From the NCBI RefSeq assembly GCF_035658495.1, contig NZ_CP141944.1:956001-1020000 (forward strand): a DNA stretch of 64,000 nt, in the 5' to 3' direction. This document shows, in pieces, positions 1 to 10,982 of the stretch (within the stretch, counting starts at the first letter, position 1; each line of letters begins with the position of its first letter). A program made the position numbers and the translations under genes. This DNA is from Novosphingobium sp. RL4. Its GTDB lineage: Bacteria > Pseudomonadota > Alphaproteobacteria > Sphingomonadales > Sphingomonadaceae. Below the pieces are notes generated by a model, which saw only the letters and a list, made by a program, of their open reading frames with translations, was not told the origin of the DNA and ran no database searches.

Positions 1-77
1 GATCGGCCGCCTGGTTCGTCTATGACGTGCAGGACGCGGATGCCGCGCAAAGCTATCACCGCGGCGCGGAGGCCTGA
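1..77 (+). CDS. C-terminal end of a gene cut by the window edge
   Basis: Reading in the third frame gives an open stretch of 24 codons ending in TGA at 75-77; the last residues are roughly YDVQDADAAQSYHRGAEA. The other two forward frames are less gene-like (one stops after seven codons). There is too little sequence to name a family. Its only use is to show that a plus-strand gene ends about 108 bases before the dehydrogenase that follows. Confidence 0.45.
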   Translation, partial: SAAWFVYDVQDADAAQSYHRGAEA

Positions 78-185
78 CGCCACCTGTGCGCCGGGCGCAA
101 AGCTGAAACGCCCCGCAGCCTCCTAATCGACCGTAGCCGCCGCGCCTATCTTTCCGCCGAACGCAATTATCAGGAAGGATTTCCC

Positions 186-971
186 ATGGACCTCAAGATC
201 GCCGGCAAGACCGCTCTCGTCACCGGATCGACCGCCGGCATCGGCCTTGCCATTGCCGCCCGGCTGGCGGACGAAGGGGCCGAAGTCGTGGTTACCGGCC
301 GCAACCAGGCCAAGCTCGATGCGGCTGCCGAGGTTGTCGGCCGCCTTGGCAAGGTGCGCCCGGTGCTCGCCGATCCCGCCACTGCCGAAGGTGCGCAGGC
401 GCTGATCGCGGCGGTTCCCGAGGTCGATATCCTCGTCAACAACCTCGGCATCTACGAGGCGCGGCCCTTCGTCGAGATCACCGACGCGGAATGGCTGAAC
501 TTCTTCGAGGTCAATGTCCTCAGCGGCATCCGTCTTTCGCGCCACTATTTCCCGGGAATGCTGGAGCGTGACTGGGGCCGCGTGATCTTCATCTCCAGCG
601 AAAGCGGGCTGATGACGCCGGGCGAGATGGTTCACTACGGCATGACCAAGACCGCGCAGCTTGCCGTCGCGCGCGGCATGGCCGACGCCACGCGCGGCAC
701 GAAAGTCACCGTCAACAGCGTGCTGCCGGGGCCGACGCGTTCGGAAGGCATCGTCGAGTTCATCCGCTCGGTGGTGGAGAACAAGGACGCCTCCGAAGCC
801 GAGCGCGAGGAGGAGTTCTTCTCCCGGCTGCGTCCGCTCTCGCTGATCCGCCGCCTGATCGAGGCGGACGAAGTGGCGGCGATGACCGCATTCCTCGCCA
901 GCCCGCTCGCCGCCGTGACCAACGGCGCGGCGATCCGGGCAGAGGGCGGGATCCTGCCGACTATCGCCTGA
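186..971 (+). CDS. short-chain dehydrogenase/reductase (SDR)
   Basis: A 261-residue classical SDR, predicted to be an NAD(P)-dependent cytosolic oxidoreductase. The cofactor motif TGSTAGIG lies at residues 14-21, the NNLG motif at about 86, the catalytic Ser in ISSES and the YGMTK active-site Tyr/Lys near 150. The start is fixed by AGGAAGG about 8 bases upstream. The substrate cannot be read from the sequence. It stands about 640 bases from the end of the rut cluster on the opposite strand; an SDR of the YdfG type can reduce malonic semialdehyde, so a link to pyrimidine breakdown is possible but is only a guess. Confidence 0.9.
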   Translation: MDLKIAGKTALVTGSTAGIGLAIAARLADEGAEVVVTGRNQAKLDAAAEVVGRLGKVRPVLADPATAEGAQALIAAVPEVDILVNNLGIYEARPFVEITDAEWLNFFEVNVLSGIRLSRHYFPGMLERDWGRVIFISSESGLMTPGEMVHYGMTKTAQLAVARGMADATRGTKVTVNSVLPGPTRSEGIVEFIRSVVENKDASEAEREEEFFSRLRPLSLIRRLIEADEVAAMTAFLASPLAAVTNGAAIRAEGGILPTIA

Positions 972-986
972 TCCATGAAGACCGGT

Positions 987-1014
987 GCAGGGCGCGGTTC
1001 AAGCCGCGTCCTGC
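987..1014 (+). terminator. hairpin after the SDR gene
   Basis: An 11-bp stem (987-997 with 1004-1014, one G-T pair) closes a 6-base loop 16 bases after the SDR stop codon. There is no clear T tract, so it is a terminator-like hairpin, not a textbook intrinsic terminator. Confidence 0.5.
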
Positions 1015-1180
1015 CCTTGCAGACTATGGGCGCCGGCCATGGGGGGCCAACCTCAGGGGCCCACCACGGGAATCTTCCAGCCGCGTCTCGGTATTTGTCC
1101 CGATGGGGCTCCCGGACTGCACGGTGCATGATCCAGCCTTGCGAGTGTTGTCGCTTCGGCAGCATGACGGGAGCTGTATC

Positions 1181-1540
1181 ATGCAGGATCAATCGTGGAA
1201 AATCTTCACCGGCGCCACTTTCCTGCTGCTGGTCTTTGCGGTGATCCCCAAGGCGTGGAGCCAGGACCCGGCGCCGCCTGCGGTGTCGTCCGGGGCCGAT
1301 GCCCGCGACAAGGTCGTGGAGGTCTGCATGGCCGAAGCCAAGGCGCGCGGGGAAAAGCAGGGCGCGGTGGACGTCGCCATCCGCAAGGTCGAGGACACCG
1401 ACAAGAAGAGCGACGGCCGCGCCTCGCTCCGGGCCGAGGTCGATGTGACGACCCGCGAGAAGGACGGCAAGATCAAGACCACGCAGAAGACCATCAAGTG
1501 CGATACCCGCGACGGCGTCATTACGGGGTTCAAGTATTAG
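1181..1540 (+). CDS. small secreted protein of unknown function
   Basis: A 119-residue protein with an N-terminal signal peptide: a charged start, then the hydrophobic stretch TGATFLLLVFAVIPKAWS. The mature part is Lys/Asp/Arg rich with two cysteines (in VEVCMAE and TIKCDTR) that could form a disulfide. The start was chosen because GGGAG sits about 8 bases upstream and because the signal peptide begins there; an upstream start at 1103 would bury the signal. I do not recognise the family. It is convergent with rutA, whose stop lies 75 bases away. Confidence 0.65.
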   Translation: MQDQSWKIFTGATFLLLVFAVIPKAWSQDPAPPAVSSGADARDKVVEVCMAEAKARGEKQGAVDVAIRKVEDTDKKSDGRASLRAEVDVTTREKDGKIKTTQKTIKCDTRDGVITGFKY

Positions 1541-1614
1541 CCGTCCTTGCGGATGTCTTCCGGGATAGACGCAGACCAATCGCGACAGCCTCGGCATGAT
1601 GGGCTTTCCCACTG

Positions 1615-2673
<1,059 letters not shown>

Positions 2674-2675
2674 GA

Positions 2676-3461
2676 TTAGCTGCTCCTGAGAAAATCGAGG
2701 ACGAGGCGATTGAAGTTTACGGGATCGGTGACGTTGCAGGCGTGGCCGCCCCATTCGAACAGGGCGACTTCGGCGCTCTCCACCGGCGCGGCGAGATCCA
2801 GCGCGGTGGCATGGGGCACCAGGAAATCGTCACGGGCGGCAATGACCAGCAGGTTTTCCAGCGCGGCAAGACCGGCGGGATCGGGGGCATAGGCCTGCAC
2901 GGCGGCGATGCGCTTGGCCGTGGTCGCCACGCCGGGAAATGCGGCAAGGTGATGCGCGAGTTCCGCCTTCAGCGCATCGTCATGCGCGGCGATCCAGTCC
3001 GGCGGGAAGAGGAACAGCGGCTGGGCTTCGAGAAAGGCCTGCGGCCCGGCGCCGTGCAGCAGGGCGAGGCGGGCGGCGAAGCAGCGGCGGGTATGGGGAG
3101 AAAGCGCGCGCCAGCCGTTGATGACGGTCAGCCGCTCGATCCTGCCGGTGCGGATGGCGGTTTCCACGCCGATCGCACCGCCAAGCGCATGGCCGATGAA
3201 ATGCGCGCGCTCGACCCCGAGAGCGTCCATCAGCAGGATCACGTCGCTCGCCATGTCTGCTACCGAAGTGGTTTCCGGCAGGGTGCGGTCGCTGCGGCCG
3301 GTGCCGCGATGGTCGTAGGCGATGACGCGGAAGTGTTCGGCAAGGGCAGGGCGGTTTGGCGCCCAGTAGCCCGCCGAGCCGCCGAGGCCGCTGGACAGGA
3401 TCAGCGCGGGCGCATCGGCGCTGCCGTGGATTTCGTAATGGAGCCCGGCAACCTCAGCCAA
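2676..3461 (-). CDS. rutD: RutD, aminoacrylate-hydrolase-type alpha/beta hydrolase
   Basis: A 261-residue alpha/beta hydrolase of the Rut pathway, thought to speed hydrolysis of aminoacrylate to malonic semialdehyde. The oxyanion region [11 protein letters not shown] and the C-terminal [14 protein letters not shown] match RutD closely. The nucleophile elbow reads GHALGG, with Ala where most hydrolases have Ser; E. coli RutD also has GHALG, so this is a family trait and not damage. It overlaps rutC by eight bases and ends two bases before the rutA start, which implies translational coupling. Confidence 0.93.
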   Translation of the reverse strand: MAEVAGLHYEIHGSADAPALILSSGLGGSAGYWAPNRPALAEHFRVIAYDHRGTGRSDRTLPETTSVADMASDVILLMDALGVERAHFIGHALGGAIGVETAIRTGRIERLTVINGWRALSPHTRRCFAARLALLHGAGPQAFLEAQPLFLFPPDWIAAHDDALKAELAHHLAAFPGVATTAKRIAAVQAYAPDPAGLAALENLLVIAARDDFLVPHATALDLAAPVESAEVALFEWGGHACNVTDPVNFNRLVLDFLRSS

Positions 3462-3836
3462 GATGGGCGACCGAGGCGATCTCGACCAGGCAGTCCGGCT
3501 TCACCAGTTCGCACTTGATGCAGTAGCGGGCCGGTTTGTCTCCGGGAAAGTACTCGGCATAGACGGCGTTGAAGGCGGCATAGTCTGCCAGGTCCTTGAG
3601 GAAGATGTGGTTCATGGCAATGTCGGCCATGGTGCCGCCGGCCGCTTCCACGGTGATCCTGATGACGTCCAGGACATGGCGGGTCTGCGCGGCGGCATCG
3701 CCGACGTGCAGCACCGTGCCGCCTTCGCCAAGCGCGAGCACGCCCGAGACGTAGACCGTGTTTCCCGCTTTGGCGCCCGCCGAATAAGGCGCGATGGGCG
3801 CGGGGAACTGCGGCGGGTTGATCGGTTCGAATGGCA

Positions 3837-3837
<1 letters not shown>
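3454..3837 (-). CDS. rutC: RutC, YjgF/RidA-family protein
   Basis: A 127-residue RidA/YjgF-fold protein assigned to the peroxyaminoacrylate or aminoacrylate step of pyrimidine breakdown. Typical features are the N-terminal [17 protein letters not shown] strand and the C-terminal [18 protein letters not shown], where the conserved Arg binds a carboxylate in this family. It overlaps rutD by eight bases and abuts the rutB stop, placing it second in the unit. Confidence 0.94.
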
Positions 3838-4586
<749 letters not shown>

Positions 4587-4665
4587 CCTTCGCACTATTG
4601 TGCAGTTGCAACAGGAGATCAAGCGGTTGCGGCCGCGCGGCGCGCCGGTTCCGGTCGGGGGTGTT

Positions 4666-5135
4666 TCAGTATGCGTTCTGTACCGTTTGTGTCGGTTTGT
4701 ACTGCTGCTCAAGCACTTCGAGGAAATGGGCGTTCCGGCGCTGGTTTTCCGATCCCAGCGCCTCGATATCGAGGGTATGGAACAGTTCCACGCCGAAAGC
4801 GCGGTCTTCCACCCAGCGCACCTGGCCGACGTGCTCCACGTTTTCCGGCATGCGGATGCAGACGATCTCGTCATGACGAAGCGCGGATTCCTGCGGTTTC
4901 ATGCCCCGCAGGGCAAGGCACATGCCCCGCTCCGAGACGTTGCGCACGATCACCGGCTGCTCGGCGGCAGTCTGCTGTGCGGGGACTGGCGCAGAAGGCT
5001 GGCGCCGATCAGCGTCCGCATCCGCGGCGCGCGGGGCCTCAGCCGCCGGACGGGAAGGAATGCCGCATCGAGGAGTTCCGCCTCCGTCATCCCCAGGATG
5101 GCGGCGTAAACCGCCGTTTCCATAGAACTCGCCAT
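4666..5135 (-). pseudogene. PilZ-domain protein, frameshifted in this sequence
   Basis: Two overlapping frames together make one PilZ-like protein. The first begins at ATG 5133-5135 behind a strong GGAGG site (MASSMETAVYAAILGM...) and carries RAPRMRTLIGASLL, the usual arginine-rich start of a PilZ domain. It then runs to a stop at 4950. The second frame continues the domain with PVIVRNVSERGMCLAL (the N-x-S-x-x-G motif) to the stop at 4666. Adding one C in the short C run near 4980 joins them. PilZ domains bind cyclic di-GMP. The frameshift is either a real mutation or a sequencing error. The uninterrupted ORF 4666-5166 has an unnatural N-terminus and no such ribosome site. Confidence 0.75.
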
Positions 5136-5413
5136 GAACACCTCCTGCTGGGACAGATTGGGACAAGATCGGGGGTTGGGACCGTCACCAGATACGTCGG
5201 GGCTCTGCATCGCCATGGTCCCGGTCCCGCCGCCATGGTGCTGTCCGGGACCTTCCGCCGGCGTTAAGCTGCCGCATCGGAATTCTCCGCAGCAATCGAT
5301 TGGAGCCAAGCAATCCCGCTCGTGGTGCGGAAGTCACAGTTTCATTGCATAATTTGCACTTCGCATATCGCCCCCTTGCCGCGCTGCGAAAAATCCTGAC
5401 ATGAAGCCTTGGA

Positions 5414-7507
5414 ATGCTGCGTCAGTACGAACTTGTCGAACGCGTGAAGGAATACGCGCCCCAGGCCGATGAGGCCCTGCTCAACCGTGCCTATGTCTAT
5501 ACGGTGCAGAAACACGGGACGCAGAAACGCGCCAGCGGCGACCCCTATTTCAGCCACCCGGTCGAAGTCGCGGGCCTGATGACCGAGTTGAAACTCGACC
5601 AGCAGACGATCATCACCGCGCTGCTCCACGATACGGTGGAGGATACCCTCGCAACGATCGAGGAGATCGAGAAGCTGTTCGGCCCCGACGTCGCCCGGCT
5701 GGTGGACGGCGTTACCAAGCTCTCCAAGATCGACGTGATGACCGAGAACGAGCGCGCGGCCGAAAACCTGCGCAAGTTCCTGCTCGCGATGAGCGAGGAT
5801 CTGCGCGTCCTGCTGGTCAAGCTGGCTGACCGGCTGCACAACATGCGCACCCTTCATTACATCAAGAAGGAGGACAAGCGCCGCCGCATCGCCCGCGAAA
5901 CCATGGATATCTACGCCCCGCTCGCCGAGCGCGTGGGCATGTACGAATACATGCGCGAAATGCAGATGCTGGCGTTCGAGCAACTCGAACCGGAAGGCTA
6001 TGCCACGATCACCGGCCGGCTTGAGCAGATTCGCAGCGAGGAGGGCGGCCAGGTTGATTCCATCGCCCTTTCCATCAAGCAGGCGCTGGCCGAAGCGGGA
6101 ATGAACGTCGAGGTTTCGGGGCGCGAGAAACACCCCTACTCGATCTGGCGCAAGATGGCGGAACGTCACGTCACCTTCGAGCAGATCACTGACATCATGG
6201 CGTTCCGCGTCCTCACCGATACGCCGGAGGAATGCTACAAGGCGCTCGGCATTCTCCACCAGACCTGGCAGATGATCCCGGGCCGCTTCAAGGACTACAT
6301 CTCCACTCCCAAGTCCAACGGCTACCAGTCGCTCCACACGGCGCTGATCTTCGAGCGCTCGATGCGCATGGAAGTGCAGATCCGCACGCGCGAGATGCAT
6401 CGGACGAACGAGTTCGGCCTCGCTGCGCACTGGGCCTACAAGCAGGGCGGGGCGCGACCCGACGGGCAGGTCGGCTGGCTGCGCGACCTGATCGAGATCG
6501 TCGACGCCAGCCACGACGCCGAGGAACTGCTCGAGAACACCAAGATGGCGATCTATCAGGATCGCATCTTCGCATTCACACCCAAGGGTGCGCTGTTCCA
6601 GCTTCCCAAGGGTTCTACGGCGGTGGATTTCGCCTATGCCGTCCATACCAATCTCGGCAATGCGGCGGTCGGCGTGAAGATCAACGGCCGCCACATGCCG
6701 CTGCGTACGCAGCTTGCCAACGGCGATGTGGTGGAAATAATCAAGAGCCCGAATTCCGAGCCGCAGCTTTCGTGGCTGGGCTTCGTCGTCACTGGCAAGG
6801 CGCGCGCCTCCATTCGCCGCGCCGTTCGCGCGAAGGAACGGCAGGAAGTGGCGGAGATCGGCGCCAAGCTGCTCGACGAGATCATGGGCCGCCTGCCTGG
6901 CCGCATCGGCAAGAAGGCGATCGACGGCGCCATCCAGCGTCTCGACATGCGCGACGACGAGGACCTAATGTTTGCCGTTGGCTCGGCGCGTCTTACCGAC
7001 CGTCAGGTGATGGAAGCGCTGGTGCCGGGCAGCACCGCCGAATTACCCGATGACAGCGATTGGGCGCATACCGAACGCGCAATCTCCATACGCGGCCTGA
7101 CGCCGGGGATGGGTTTCGAACTGGCCGATTGCTGCCACCCGGTCCCCGGGGACCGCATCGTCGGCCTGCGGCGGCCGGATCACAAGGTGGAGGTCCATGC
7201 GATCGACTGTATGACGCTCGCCAGCGGTACCGATTTCGACTGGCTCGACTTGTCCTGGGGCGAGCGCACGACCGGCGCGGTGGGGCGCCTTAGTCTGGTG
7301 CTCTACAATCGGCCGGGCACGCTTGCCGAGGTCACGCAGATTCTCGCGACCAACCGCGCCAATGTGACCAACCTCCAGATGGTTCATCGCGACGAGCCTT
7401 TCGGTACGTACGAAGTCGATCTGGAGGTGAGCGACCTTGCGCATCTCACGCGGATCGTCGGAGCTCTGCGGGCGAGCGAGGCCGTTGCCGAGGCCGAGCG
7501 CATCTGA
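5414..7507 (+). CDS. bifunctional (p)ppGpp synthetase/hydrolase (RelA/SpoT)
   Basis: The single long Rsh enzyme of 697 residues, which makes and degrades the stringent-response alarmone. The HD hydrolase domain has HDTVED at residues 72-77 and ADRLHNMRTL near 140, so hydrolase activity should be intact. The synthetase domain has EKHPYSIW at about 238-245, YISTPKSNGYQSLHT at 295-309 and EVQIRT at 320-325. A TGS domain (about 385-447) and a C-terminal ACT domain (about 620-695) follow. Alphaproteobacteria usually carry one such bifunctional enzyme. It is divergent from the PilZ gene across 278 bases that probably hold both promoters. Confidence 0.96.
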   Translation: MLRQYELVERVKEYAPQADEALLNRAYVYTVQKHGTQKRASGDPYFSHPVEVAGLMTELKLDQQTIITALLHDTVEDTLATIEEIEKLFGPDVARLVDGVTKLSKIDVMTENERAAENLRKFLLAMSEDLRVLLVKLADRLHNMRTLHYIKKEDKRRRIARETMDIYAPLAERVGMYEYMREMQMLAFEQLEPEGYATITGRLEQIRSEEGGQVDSIALSIKQALAEAGMNVEVSGREKHPYSIWRKMAERHVTFEQITDIMAFRVLTDTPEECYKALGILHQTWQMIPGRFKDYISTPKSNGYQSLHTALIFERSMRMEVQIRTREMHRTNEFGLAAHWAYKQGGARPDGQVGWLRDLIEIVDASHDAEELLENTKMAIYQDRIFAFTPKGALFQLPKGSTAVDFAYAVHTNLGNAAVGVKINGRHMPLRTQLANGDVVEIIKSPNSEPQLSWLGFVVTGKARASIRRAVRAKERQEVAEIGAKLLDEIMGRLPGRIGKKAIDGAIQRLDMRDDEDLMFAVGSARLTDRQVMEALVPGSTAELPDDSDWAHTERAISIRGLTPGMGFELADCCHPVPGDRIVGLRRPDHKVEVHAIDCMTLASGTDFDWLDLSWGERTTGAVGRLSLVLYNRPGTLAEVTQILATNRANVTNLQMVHRDEPFGTYEVDLEVSDLAHLTRIVGALRASEAVAEAERI

Positions 7508-7523
7508 CGGCGCGGTTCAGGGG

Positions 7524-7847
7524 TCAGTATTCCAGGCTGACCCCGACCTCGTCGCCTTCCGCCAGTCCTTCGGCGCGCCGCACGCTGGCCTTTACCGGGA
7601 GCAGCCAGCCACCGTCGGACTTGCTGGGAAATACCGAAGTGGCAAAACAGGTGTCGCCGATTCGTGCCTGGACCTTGAGCGAGCCGAAGCCGCGCGCCGT
7701 TCCTTCCAGCTTGCGCATCACGGCCGTGCCGGAGAGCGCCTCTCCTGCCTCGCCGTCGATAGTGACGAAGTGCCAGGTCCCATTGCCGGATCCCTCCGTC
7801 CAGCGCCAAAGTCGCCCGGTGTGGGAGAGCTGCTCGAGCAGCGTCAC
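7524..7847 (-). CDS. DUF1905 domain protein
   Basis: A 107-residue beta-rich protein with the DUF1905 pattern: GTWHFVTIDGEAGEAL near the start, IGDTCFATSVFPSKSDGGWLLPV in the middle and GLAEGDEVGVSLEY at the end. The biochemical role of the family is not known to me. The GTG start at 7845-7847 overlaps the stop of the upstream cyclophilin gene in a GTGA arrangement, so the two are probably translated together; the longer ORF reaching 8243 is a shadow of the cyclophilin gene. Confidence 0.8.
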   Translation of the reverse strand: MTLLEQLSHTGRLWRWTEGSGNGTWHFVTIDGEAGEALSGTAVMRKLEGTARGFGSLKVQARIGDTCFATSVFPSKSDGGWLLPVKASVRRAEGLAEGDEVGVSLEY

Positions 7848-8782
7848 GGCCTGACCTCGCGGATCGGCACGGGAACGTTGCACACGTCCACGCCTCCGGC
7901 GGGCTGAATGTAGAAGTCGTCCTTCCGGTTTGCGCGCTTCTCGAGATAGGCTGCGAAACTGCGGCTGTCGGTGGAGAGGTATTCGTAGGTGGGCAATCCG
8001 GGCACCTCGCTGCCCATGCGGACGGAGCGAATCGCCACGCGCTCGGCAGCTGTCTTGTAGAAGCCGATCTCGCCGGTGCCGCGCGGCAGGGCGGAAAGGT
8101 TTTCCATTCCCGAGATCACCCGTCCTACGACGGCGATATTCCGGTCCAGTTGGCGCGGAGCCTGCCCGATCACGGCGTAGAGTTCTGCGCCGGTGCCGGT
8201 ATCGGGCGAATTGTTCCGGCCCACGCCGACCCCGCCATAGCAATGGAGAGGCCAGGCCGCCGTGCCGCTCGCTCCAGGCCCCACACCCACGCCCACGGGC
8301 CAGCCATCGACGAACATCGTGCTGGCAGCGTAGGAATCCTTGCTCGAAATGCCGGCGCCTGCCTTGCCGATCGACGCTACGTATTCGTCCTCAGGCACGG
8401 CCGTGAGCCCTTTCGGCAGCGGCTTGGCCTTCGCCGGATTCTCGCCTTCCGGGTCGCCCCACTGCACCACATAATTGTCCTGAACGCGAACCACCGCGAT
8501 CCCGTCGTACCAGCGTGCGGCAACGAGCTTGCGGATGTTGCCGGTCCAGCCTTGCGAGAACGGGGCCGGCATCAACTGGATCACCACGCGCCGGCCTTTC
8601 CCCGAACCGTCGGGCGCGAGGTCCATGACCAGGAGATTCGATGGTGCGATCCGCACCCAGTCCTTTGCCGGTGCCGCTGCGACGACATCGTTCGGAGTGC
8701 GCGCAGAAGGCCCTTCGTCCGCGAGCAAAGGGGTGGCAAGAAAGGTGCAAATCGCGAGCGCGGAAAAGAATTTGTGCATCAA
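7844..8782 (-). CDS. exported cyclophilin-type peptidylprolyl isomerase
   Basis: A 312-residue periplasmic protein. Residues 1-21 form a signal peptide (MMHKFFSALAICTFLATPLLA). The rest is a divergent cyclophilin domain, seen in VVIQLMPAPFSQGWTGNIRKL, the NYVVQWGDP segment (the usual FMIQGGDP core) and AVIGQAPRQLDRNIAVVGRVISGMENL near the C-terminal third. Long insertions make it bigger than minimal cyclophilins of about 165 residues. It likely helps fold envelope proteins. ATG codons at 8782 and 8779 are both possible starts. Confidence 0.87.
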   Translation of the reverse strand: MMHKFFSALAICTFLATPLLADEGPSARTPNDVVAAAPAKDWVRIAPSNLLVMDLAPDGSGKGRRVVIQLMPAPFSQGWTGNIRKLVAARWYDGIAVVRVQDNYVVQWGDPEGENPAKAKPLPKGLTAVPEDEYVASIGKAGAGISSKDSYAASTMFVDGWPVGVGVGPGASGTAAWPLHCYGGVGVGRNNSPDTGTGAELYAVIGQAPRQLDRNIAVVGRVISGMENLSALPRGTGEIGFYKTAAERVAIRSVRMGSEVPGLPTYEYLSTDSRSFAAYLEKRANRKDDFYIQPAGGVDVCNVPVPIREVRP

Positions 8783-8857
8783 GTGCGTGTGGCACGACCA
8801 GACGGCTTGCGAAACCCTTCGTCGCAGGCTAGGGCGCCCGCCTTACCAGTGCAATGC

Positions 8858-8948
8858 GGAGCGGTGGCCGAGTGGTCGAAGGCGCTCGCCTGGAAAGTGA
8901 GTATACGCCAAAAGCGTATCGAGGGTTCGAATCCCTCCCGCTCCGCCA
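8858..8948 (+). tRNA. tRNA-Ser(GGA)
   Basis: A class II tRNA. The acceptor stem GGAGCGG (8858-8864) pairs with CCGCTCC (8938-8944), then discriminator G and an encoded CCA. The anticodon loop CTGGAAA gives anticodon GGA, reading UCC/UCU serine codons. A long variable arm of about 19 bases follows the anticodon arm, and the T arm GAGGGTTCGAATCCCTC is standard. Confidence 0.97.
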
Positions 8949-9291
8949 TTTCCCTCGAACAAATGTATTCCAGCCCGCAAGGGCCTGATCGCTGTGCTCG
9001 GGGCTCGGTGATTTCCGAGGTGCGCTTTGCGTGTGGCCTGGGTGATGCGATGAAGGGCGCTGCTGCTTCCGCCTGGAATTACTCGTTCAGAGTTTTCCGG
9101 TGGAATTTGCATTTTACCCACCCGGCATTTTTTCCGCGCTGCTTGGGATTTCCGAAGACCATGAAGAGGGCGCTACCCCCGGACGGGAGCGCTAAATAAA
9201 TCCGAGGTGGGCTTCGGGGATATGCCGCGCAAAACTGGCGGAAACAGCCACTTTATCCGGCGCCATTAGGCGCCTTTGGAAAGGCTGTAGA
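8949..9291. other. 343-base spacer between two tRNA genes
   Basis: No convincing gene in either direction. A short perfect inverted repeat (GGCGCC, four bases, GGCGCC, 9259-9274) with a run of three T lies near the right end, but it is too weak to call a terminator. The region probably carries the tRNA-Ser terminator and the end of tRNA-Cys transcription. Confidence 0.5.
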
Positions 9292-9365
9292 TGGAGGCCC
9301 GAGCCGGAATCGAACCGGCGTGCAAGGATTTGCAGTCCTCTGCGTCACCACTCCGCCATCGGGCC
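9292..9365 (-). tRNA. tRNA-Cys(GCA)
   Basis: A 74-base cloverleaf on the minus strand. Acceptor GGCCCGA pairs with TCGGGCC; discriminator T and CCA are encoded (9292-9295). The anticodon loop CTGCAAA gives GCA, and the T arm reads GCCGGTTCGATTCCGGC. It is the tRNA gene nearest to tRNA-Ser but on the opposite strand. Confidence 0.97.
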
Positions 9366-9437
9366 ATCCGTGTGGAGAGAGGCGCCCCTAACAACGGATC
9401 GTGCGATGTGCAACGCAGATTCTCCATCAAGGTGAAA

Positions 9438-10823
9438 TTAGTCGACAGGTTCGAACGTGAGGCTCCCGTTTATCGTGTCGGCGTGAGTCAGGCGGATGCG
9501 AACCAGATCGCCGGGGAAGGCCCCCGGTACACGGGCGCTGGCCATAACGGGGAGGTCCTGGAGTTGGAGTTGGACCTTCTCTTCACGAACGTCCGTCACT
9601 CTTGCGGTGAAGCAGGTGCCTTCCATATGCGCGAGCATGGTCGCCTCGGCGAGGTCGACTACGGCTTTTTCGATTCGGGAATCGCGTGAGGCGGCGCGGG
9701 CCATGATCCGGGGAAGGGTAGTGAAAGCTTCCGCCACTTCCCGAGGCACCGTCCGGCCTTGCGTGAGAGCGAGGACGGTGCGTAGGACGTAGCGGTCGGC
9801 GAGGCGCCGCAGCGGGGCTGTCGCGTGCGCATAGGGGGCAGCTATGGCGGCGTGCCATGGCAGTTCCTCGGGAACGAAAGGACGGTAACTGGCGCCTTGG
9901 CCGGAACGGCGGATCGCCAGCATGAACGCAGCCTCTGCGGGCCGCGAAGGGTTCAGGCGGCGTTGGAACTGGGCGAGGGGCATGGCGCCGGGCCAGTCCA
10001 AGTGAAGTGCCAGTGCCGTTGTGCGCAGCTTTTCCTCGCCCTTGGTGTCCGGCATGGCCATGATGCGGAAGAGGCCGGTCTTCGCATCCAGCATCGTTTG
10101 GGCGACCGCGAGATTGGCGGCAAGTGACAGCGCGGCGTTACGGCGCTCCGAGGGTAACTGGGGCCGAAATGCCAGGGTGAAGGCGCCCGATCCGTCAACT
10201 TCGACGACCTGCTCCGGCGGGTCCACCCTTTCGGCGCCGCGCCTGTCCTCGGCGCGATCGATCCGTCTGGCGATGTCGAGGAAACCGTCCGGCAGTTCGT
10301 CGTCGCGGACGGTTTCATAGGCCAGCTTGGCGCGGCTGCGGATCATGGCCCGTTCGGCGCCGTCCAGCTTCGCTTCGCCGGTGGGATCGATCCGCACGGT
10401 CAGTATCACGGCAGGGCGGTCTACCTGAGGTAGAAGGCTGGCCGCTCCTTCGCTGAGAATCGGTGGATAGAGGCTGGCCTTTCCATCGGGAAGGTAGGTC
10501 GTCGTGCCGCGATTCCAGGCTTCACGGTCGATCGGGTCACCATCGTTCACGAACCAGGCTACATCGGCGATGGCATAATGGAGCAGCCAGTCGGCGCCCG
10601 ATGCCTCGATTGCGAATGCCTGGTCCAGATCCGTGGAGCTTGCCGGGTCGAGCGTGACGAAAGGGAGAGAAGTCCGGTCCGCATGATCTTGCGGCGTGCG
10701 AGCGGCTGCCGCTTGTGCGGCTTCCAGCGTTTCGGGTGGGAATGACTCCGGGACGGAGAACTGGGTCCGAATTCGCTCCAGCCCTGCACGAAGCAGGCAA
10801 CCGGGATCGCGCAATGTCTTCAT
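9438..10823 (-). CDS. RNB-domain ribonuclease (RNase II/R family, short form)
   Basis: A 461-residue 3'-5' exoribonuclease-like protein made almost wholly of an RNB catalytic domain. The Mg-binding motif is LDPASSTDLDQAFAIEA near residues 57-73, and the C-terminal APYAHATAPLRRLADRYV corresponds to the HxTSPIRRYADL signature. It lacks the N-terminal cold-shock domains and basic tail of full RNase R (about 750-800 residues), so it belongs to the short RNB family common in alphaproteobacteria; substrate unknown. ATG at 10823 was preferred to the 10883 ORF start because the extra N-terminus looks non-coding. Confidence 0.88.
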   Translation of the reverse strand: MKTLRDPGCLLRAGLERIRTQFSVPESFPPETLEAAQAAAARTPQDHADRTSLPFVTLDPASSTDLDQAFAIEASGADWLLHYAIADVAWFVNDGDPIDREAWNRGTTTYLPDGKASLYPPILSEGAASLLPQVDRPAVILTVRIDPTGEAKLDGAERAMIRSRAKLAYETVRDDELPDGFLDIARRIDRAEDRRGAERVDPPEQVVEVDGSGAFTLAFRPQLPSERRNAALSLAANLAVAQTMLDAKTGLFRIMAMPDTKGEEKLRTTALALHLDWPGAMPLAQFQRRLNPSRPAEAAFMLAIRRSGQGASYRPFVPEELPWHAAIAAPYAHATAPLRRLADRYVLRTVLALTQGRTVPREVAEAFTTLPRIMARAASRDSRIEKAVVDLAEATMLAHMEGTCFTARVTDVREEKVQLQLQDLPVMASARVPGAFPGDLVRIRLTHADTINGSLTFEPVD

Positions 10824-10982
10824 GGCGGTATTGGAGCGCAATATCGGGGGTGTGGCAAGCAGAGGCGGGCGCCTTGGGGGCAAGAGGATGCGGAACCAAA
10901 CCGCCTGAGGGCACTTCCTGAACTGTTCACTCAGGCGCTAGGGTGCAGTCCCGGCATTCCCATTTCTTCACGGAGTTCGACC

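Noticed and set aside
2676-3461. RutD as a broken enzyme because Ala replaces the nucleophile Ser
   Set aside because: E. coli RutD carries the same GHALG motif, so this is normal for the family.
4587-4665. RutR operator upstream of rutB
   Set aside because: No TTGACCA/TGGTCAA-type palindrome is present in this gap or within the next 500 bases upstream.
5342-6694. Long minus-strand open frame of 450 codons
   Set aside because: It is the mirror of relA/spoT codon bias in GC-rich DNA. The plus-strand protein has all expected motifs and the mirror has none.
9259-9277. GGCGCC inverted repeat with three T as a terminator
   Set aside because: The stem is six bases and the T run is only three; both are common by chance in such GC-rich DNA, and it lies more than 300 bases from the tRNA-Ser gene.
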